Shown here one piece after another: positions 4,045-6,094 of a stretch of DNA of 6,094 nucleotides. The position numbers and the translations under genes are program-made. This stretch comes from an uncultured Collinsella sp. (GTDB lineage Bacteria; Actinomycetota; Coriobacteriia; Coriobacteriales; Coriobacteriaceae). The stretch's first letter is position 1, and each line of letters opens with the position of its first letter. The stretch lies in assembly GCA_958447445.1 (NCBI GenBank), contig CAUDAE010000107.1, positions 1-6,094 on the forward strand, given 5' to 3'. Below the pieces are notes generated by a model that saw nothing but the letters and a program-made list of their open reading frames with translations, did no database searches and had not been told where the DNA came from.

Positions 4045-6064
4045 GCGCGGTCTCCTCTTCAATCTGGGTGGAAAGCTCGAGCCATTCGTCCTCGAGCTTG
4101 GGCAGCTCTTGCTTAAGGCCGTTATATTCCCCCAGCGCGGCGTTGAACTTATCCTGATCGGCATAAAGTTCTTCGCTCGCCATCAATTCCATAAGCTCGT
4201 CATAGCGGGCGCGCTTCTTGTCCAGCTCTGTCTCGATCTTCTTGAGCTGGTTGCGCACGCCCTTGAGCTTTTTGTTGAGCGCAGCGCGGGCCTGGGCCTC
4301 GGCGCGCTTTTGCTCCTTGGTCTTTTTGCCCTCGGCTGGCTTAGGCGCCGCGGCGGGGGTGTCGGCCTGAGCGGCACTGGCCTTAGTGGACTTGGCCGCG
4401 GCGGGCGTGCTCTCCGTGGACGCCTCGGCGGCGGCGCGGGCTGCGAGGTCCTCGCGCTTGTAGAGGTAGTAGTCGTAGTCGCCGTCGTAGACCGTGACCT
4501 TGCCGTCGCGGATGTCGATGACGCGGTTGGCAACGGCGCGCACCAGGTGCTCGTCGTGGCTGATCAGCACGATGGTGCCGGGGAAGTTTTGCAGGGCGTT
4601 CTCGAGCATGTCCACTGAGTCGATGTCCAGGTGGTTGGTGGGCTCGTCCAGGCACAGGAGCGCCTCGGGCGCCACGAGCATCTTGGCCAGGGCCAGACGG
4701 GCCTTTTCGCCACCGGAGAGGACGCGTACCTGCTTTTCGATGGAATCGTTGTCGCTAAACAGGAAGGCGCCCAGCAGACTGCGCTGCTGAGGCACGGTCC
4801 ACTTGGGCGTGACGGTGTCGATTTCTTGCAGGACGGTGTTGGACTCGGTCATGCCTTCGAGCGCGTGCTGGGCGTAATAGGCCACGCCCACGTTCGTGCC
4901 CAGGTCGCGCGTGCCGGTAGCGGGCGGCTCCAGACCGGCGATGATCTTCATAAGCGTGGACTTGCCGGCGCCGTTGGGGCCGACGAGCGCCACATGCTCG
5001 CCGCGGTAGAGCTTGAGATCGATATCGCTGTAGATGTGCTTGTTGCCGTAGGACTTGGACACGCCCTCCAGGCCGACGACCATGTCGCCGGAGCGCGGCG
5101 GATCGGGGAACTTAAAGTCGATGTGCTTGTGGCCCTCGGGCAGGATGACGAGCTCCTTTTTGATCTGCTCGATCTTGCGGATGCGCTCCTGGGCCTGGGC
5201 TGCCTTGGTGGGCTTGTAGCGGAACTTGTCGACGAAGACCTGCATGTGAGCGATATCGCGCTCCTGGGCAGCACGCTTGGCGCGCATCTGCTCCAGGTTG
5301 TCCTCGCGCTGCTTAAGGTAGCTGCTGTAGTTGCCGGTGTAGGTGGTCACGCGGCGGTTTTCGAGGGCGGCGACGTGGTCGACGCAGGCGTCCATGAAGG
5401 CGCGGTCGTGGCTGACGATGAGGACGGCGCCGTCGTAGTTGGCGATAAAGCCGCGCAGCCACTGGACACTTTCGAGGTCCAGGTGGTTGGTGGGCTCGTC
5501 CAGAAGCAGCAAGTCGGGATGGCGCAGGAAGAGCTTGGCGAGCGCGATGCGCATCTGCCAGCCGCCCGAGAACTCGGAACACGGGCGCTCAAAGTCGTTG
5601 ACCTTAAAGCCCAGGCCGGACAGGATCTTGCGAGCGTTGCTCTCGAGCTCGTAGCCGCCCAGGTGCTCAAAGCGGTCCTGGACCATGCCGTACTCGTTGA
5701 GGAGTGCGTCGACGTCCTTGCCCTGCTCGGAGAGCTCGGTGATCTGGGCCTGCAGCTCGTTGGCGCGCTCGCCCATGCGGCGGATTTCCTTGGCGGCGGC
5801 CATGACCTCGGCGAGGATGGTAGTGTCCTTGTGCTCCAGGTTGGTTTCCTGCTCTAGGTAGCCCACCTGGCAGTCCTTGGCGTACTGGACCTGGCCGGAG
5901 TCGGGGCTGTCGATGCCCATGATGATCTTGAGCATGGTGGTTTTGCCGGCGCCGTTGGGTCCCACGAGCGCGAAGCGCTCGCCGGGGTTGATCTGGAAGG
6001 ACGCGCCGCTAAAGAGGACGCGTGCGCCGAAGCTTTTTTCGATCTTGTCGACCAGGAGGATCAT
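4031..6064 (-). CDS. ABC-F family ATPase (ribosome-associated type)
   Basis: A 677-residue soluble protein with two ABC ATPase domains and no membrane segments, as in ABC-F proteins that act on the ribosome as translation factors or antibiotic-protection proteins. Domain 1 has Walker A GPNGAGKTT at 35-43, signature FSGGW at 165-169, Walker B LLLLDEP at 185-191 and the switch SHD at 218-220. The inter-domain linker (about 245-325) contains FRYKPTKAAQAQERIRKIEQ at 281-300, a typical ABC-F linker motif. Domain 2 has GPNGAGKST at 362-370, LSGGEK at 449-454, LDEPTNHLD at 472-480 and SHD at 502-504. An Ala/Ser/Thr/Pro-rich stretch (541-580) leads to a Lys/Glu-rich coiled coil (about 582-672), as in Uup- and YheS-like members. 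Both ATP sites look intact. The short linker argues for a housekeeping factor rather than an antibiotic-resistance type, but the subfamily is not settled. The ATG at 6064 follows AAAGGCGG, 4 nt away. It is the first gene of its block in this window. Confidence 0.95.
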   Translation of the reverse strand: MILLVDKIEKSFGARVLFSGASFQINPGERFALVGPNGAGKTTMLKIIMGIDSPDSGQVQYAKDCQVGYLEQETNLEHKDTTILAEVMAAAKEIRRMGERANELQAQITELSEQGKDVDALLNEYGMVQDRFEHLGGYELESNARKILSGLGFKVNDFERPCSEFSGGWQMRIALAKLFLRHPDLLLLDEPTNHLDLESVQWLRGFIANYDGAVLIVSHDRAFMDACVDHVAALENRRVTTYTGNYSSYLKQREDNLEQMRAKRAAQERDIAHMQVFVDKFRYKPTKAAQAQERIRKIEQIKKELVILPEGHKHIDFKFPDPPRSGDMVVGLEGVSKSYGNKHIYSDIDLKLYRGEHVALVGPNGAGKSTLMKIIAGLEPPATGTRDLGTNVGVAYYAQHALEGMTESNTVLQEIDTVTPKWTVPQQRSLLGAFLFSDNDSIEKQVRVLSGGEKARLALAKMLVAPEALLCLDEPTNHLDIDSVDMLENALQNFPGTIVLISHDEHLVRAVANRVIDIRDGKVTVYDGDYDYYLYKREDLAARAAAEASTESTPAAAKSTKASAAQADTPAAAPKPAEGKKTKEQKRAEAQARAALNKKLKGVRNQLKKIETELDKKRARYDELMELMASEELYADQDKFNAALGEYNGLKQELPKLEDEWLELSTQIEEETARELS
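4052..4057 (-). promoter_or_regulatory. Ribosome binding site deciding the GTG start
   Basis: The minus strand reads GAGGAG, 7 nt before the GTG at 4044, inside the last codons of the ABC-F gene. It is the only good Shine-Dalgarno near any possible start of the small membrane gene. The same bases encode glutamate codons of the ABC-F C-terminus, so some resemblance is expected by chance, which lowers confidence slightly. Confidence 0.6.
4625..4651. repeat. 27-bp direct repeat, copy 1 (Walker B of ABC domain 2)
   Basis: An exact 27-bp match to 5477-5503, encoding the shared LDEPTNHLD segment of the second ATPase domain. The two copies lie 852 bp apart, a multiple of three, so recombination between them would give an in-frame one-domain fusion. 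Identity at the nucleotide level over a conserved protein motif is most simply explained by shared codon preference and domain duplication. Confidence 0.8.
5477..5503. repeat. 27-bp direct repeat, copy 2 (Walker B of ABC domain 1)
   Basis: This is the partner of 4625-4651, encoding the same LDEPTNHLD segment in the first ATPase domain. A shorter 17-bp identity is also present between the two Walker A regions (4962-4978 and 5943-5959). Both pairs reflect the tandem ATPase architecture, not a mobile repeat. Confidence 0.8.
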
Positions 6065-6067
6065 GGT

Positions 6068-6093
6068 GCCGCCTTTGACCTTGTGTGCCTATA
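6068..6093 (-). promoter_or_regulatory. Ribosome binding site and possible -10 ahead of the ABC-F gene
   Basis: AAAGGCGG at 6076-6069 on the minus strand is a one-mismatch Shine-Dalgarno 4 nt before the ABC-F ATG. TATAGG at 6093-6088 matches the -10 consensus at 4 of 6 positions, but any -35 would lie beyond the window edge. The binding site is reasonable; the promoter part is a guess. Confidence 0.35.
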
Positions 6094-6094
6094 T

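Noticed and set aside
3193..4116. A 307-codon plus-strand frame opposite the M50 and small membrane genes
   Set aside because: Highly charged, motif-free composition (many Arg, Glu, Gly, His) typical of the antisense of a hydrophobic gene; it spans three genes on the other strand.
4045..4164. Longer N-terminus for the small membrane protein, starting at 4164
   Set aside because: The extra 40 residues are a basic, Ser/Pro-rich out-of-frame reading of the ABC-F coiled coil; the GTG at 4044 has the better binding site.
4625..5503. Repeats in the ABC-F gene as a mobile or CRISPR-like element
   Set aside because: Only two copies, both encoding the conserved Walker B region; explained by the duplicated ATPase domains.
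4631..5857. A 408-codon open frame on the plus strand opposite the ABC-F gene
   Set aside because: Its protein is a Val/Leu/Gly/Ala-rich mirror of GC-biased codons in the real gene, shows no family motif, and the opposite strand has an unmistakable two-domain ATPase.

Overview
The window is a compact, high-GC bacterial chromosome segment with seven protein genes, all transcribed leftward (minus strand). GC-rich codons, very short spacers and strong GGAGG-type ribosome binding sites fit an actinobacterium. The order site-2 protease, scpA, scpB, RluB-type pseudouridine synthase, cmk, downstream of an ABC-F gene, resembles Coriobacteriia such as Collinsella. That placement is inferred from remembered gene order and composition, not from any search.

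In transcription order: an ABC-F ATPase (6064-4031); a 98-residue unrecognised membrane protein starting at a GTG inside the end of the ABC-F gene (4044-3748); an M50/site-2 protease-like membrane protein (3738-3055); an 84-bp spacer with an inverted repeat; scpA (2970-2161); scpB (2149-1421); an RsuA/RluB-family 23S rRNA pseudouridine synthase (1434-472); a 66-bp spacer; and the first 135 codons of cmk, cut by the left edge (405-1).

The genes fall into two tight blocks. In block 1 (ABC-F, small membrane protein, M50 protein) and block 2 (scpA, scpB, rlu), neighbouring genes overlap by 14 bp or lie 9-11 bp apart, with the downstream ribosome binding site in or on the upstream gene's end. This suggests translational coupling. 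cmk follows at a slightly larger distance and may be co-transcribed. ScpA and ScpB are the non-SMC subunits of the chromosome-organising Smc-ScpAB complex; the Rlu protein modifies 23S rRNA; Cmk makes CDP and dCDP; the ABC-F protein probably acts on the ribosome. The common theme is growth and housekeeping.

I found no mobile element, CRISPR array, tRNA, rRNA or defence system, and no strong case for a new system. The points most worth checking are the small unknown membrane protein, the inverted repeat ahead of scpA, and the acidic additions to ScpA and ScpB. Start sites were revised for two genes (rlu and the small membrane protein) from their ribosome binding sites.
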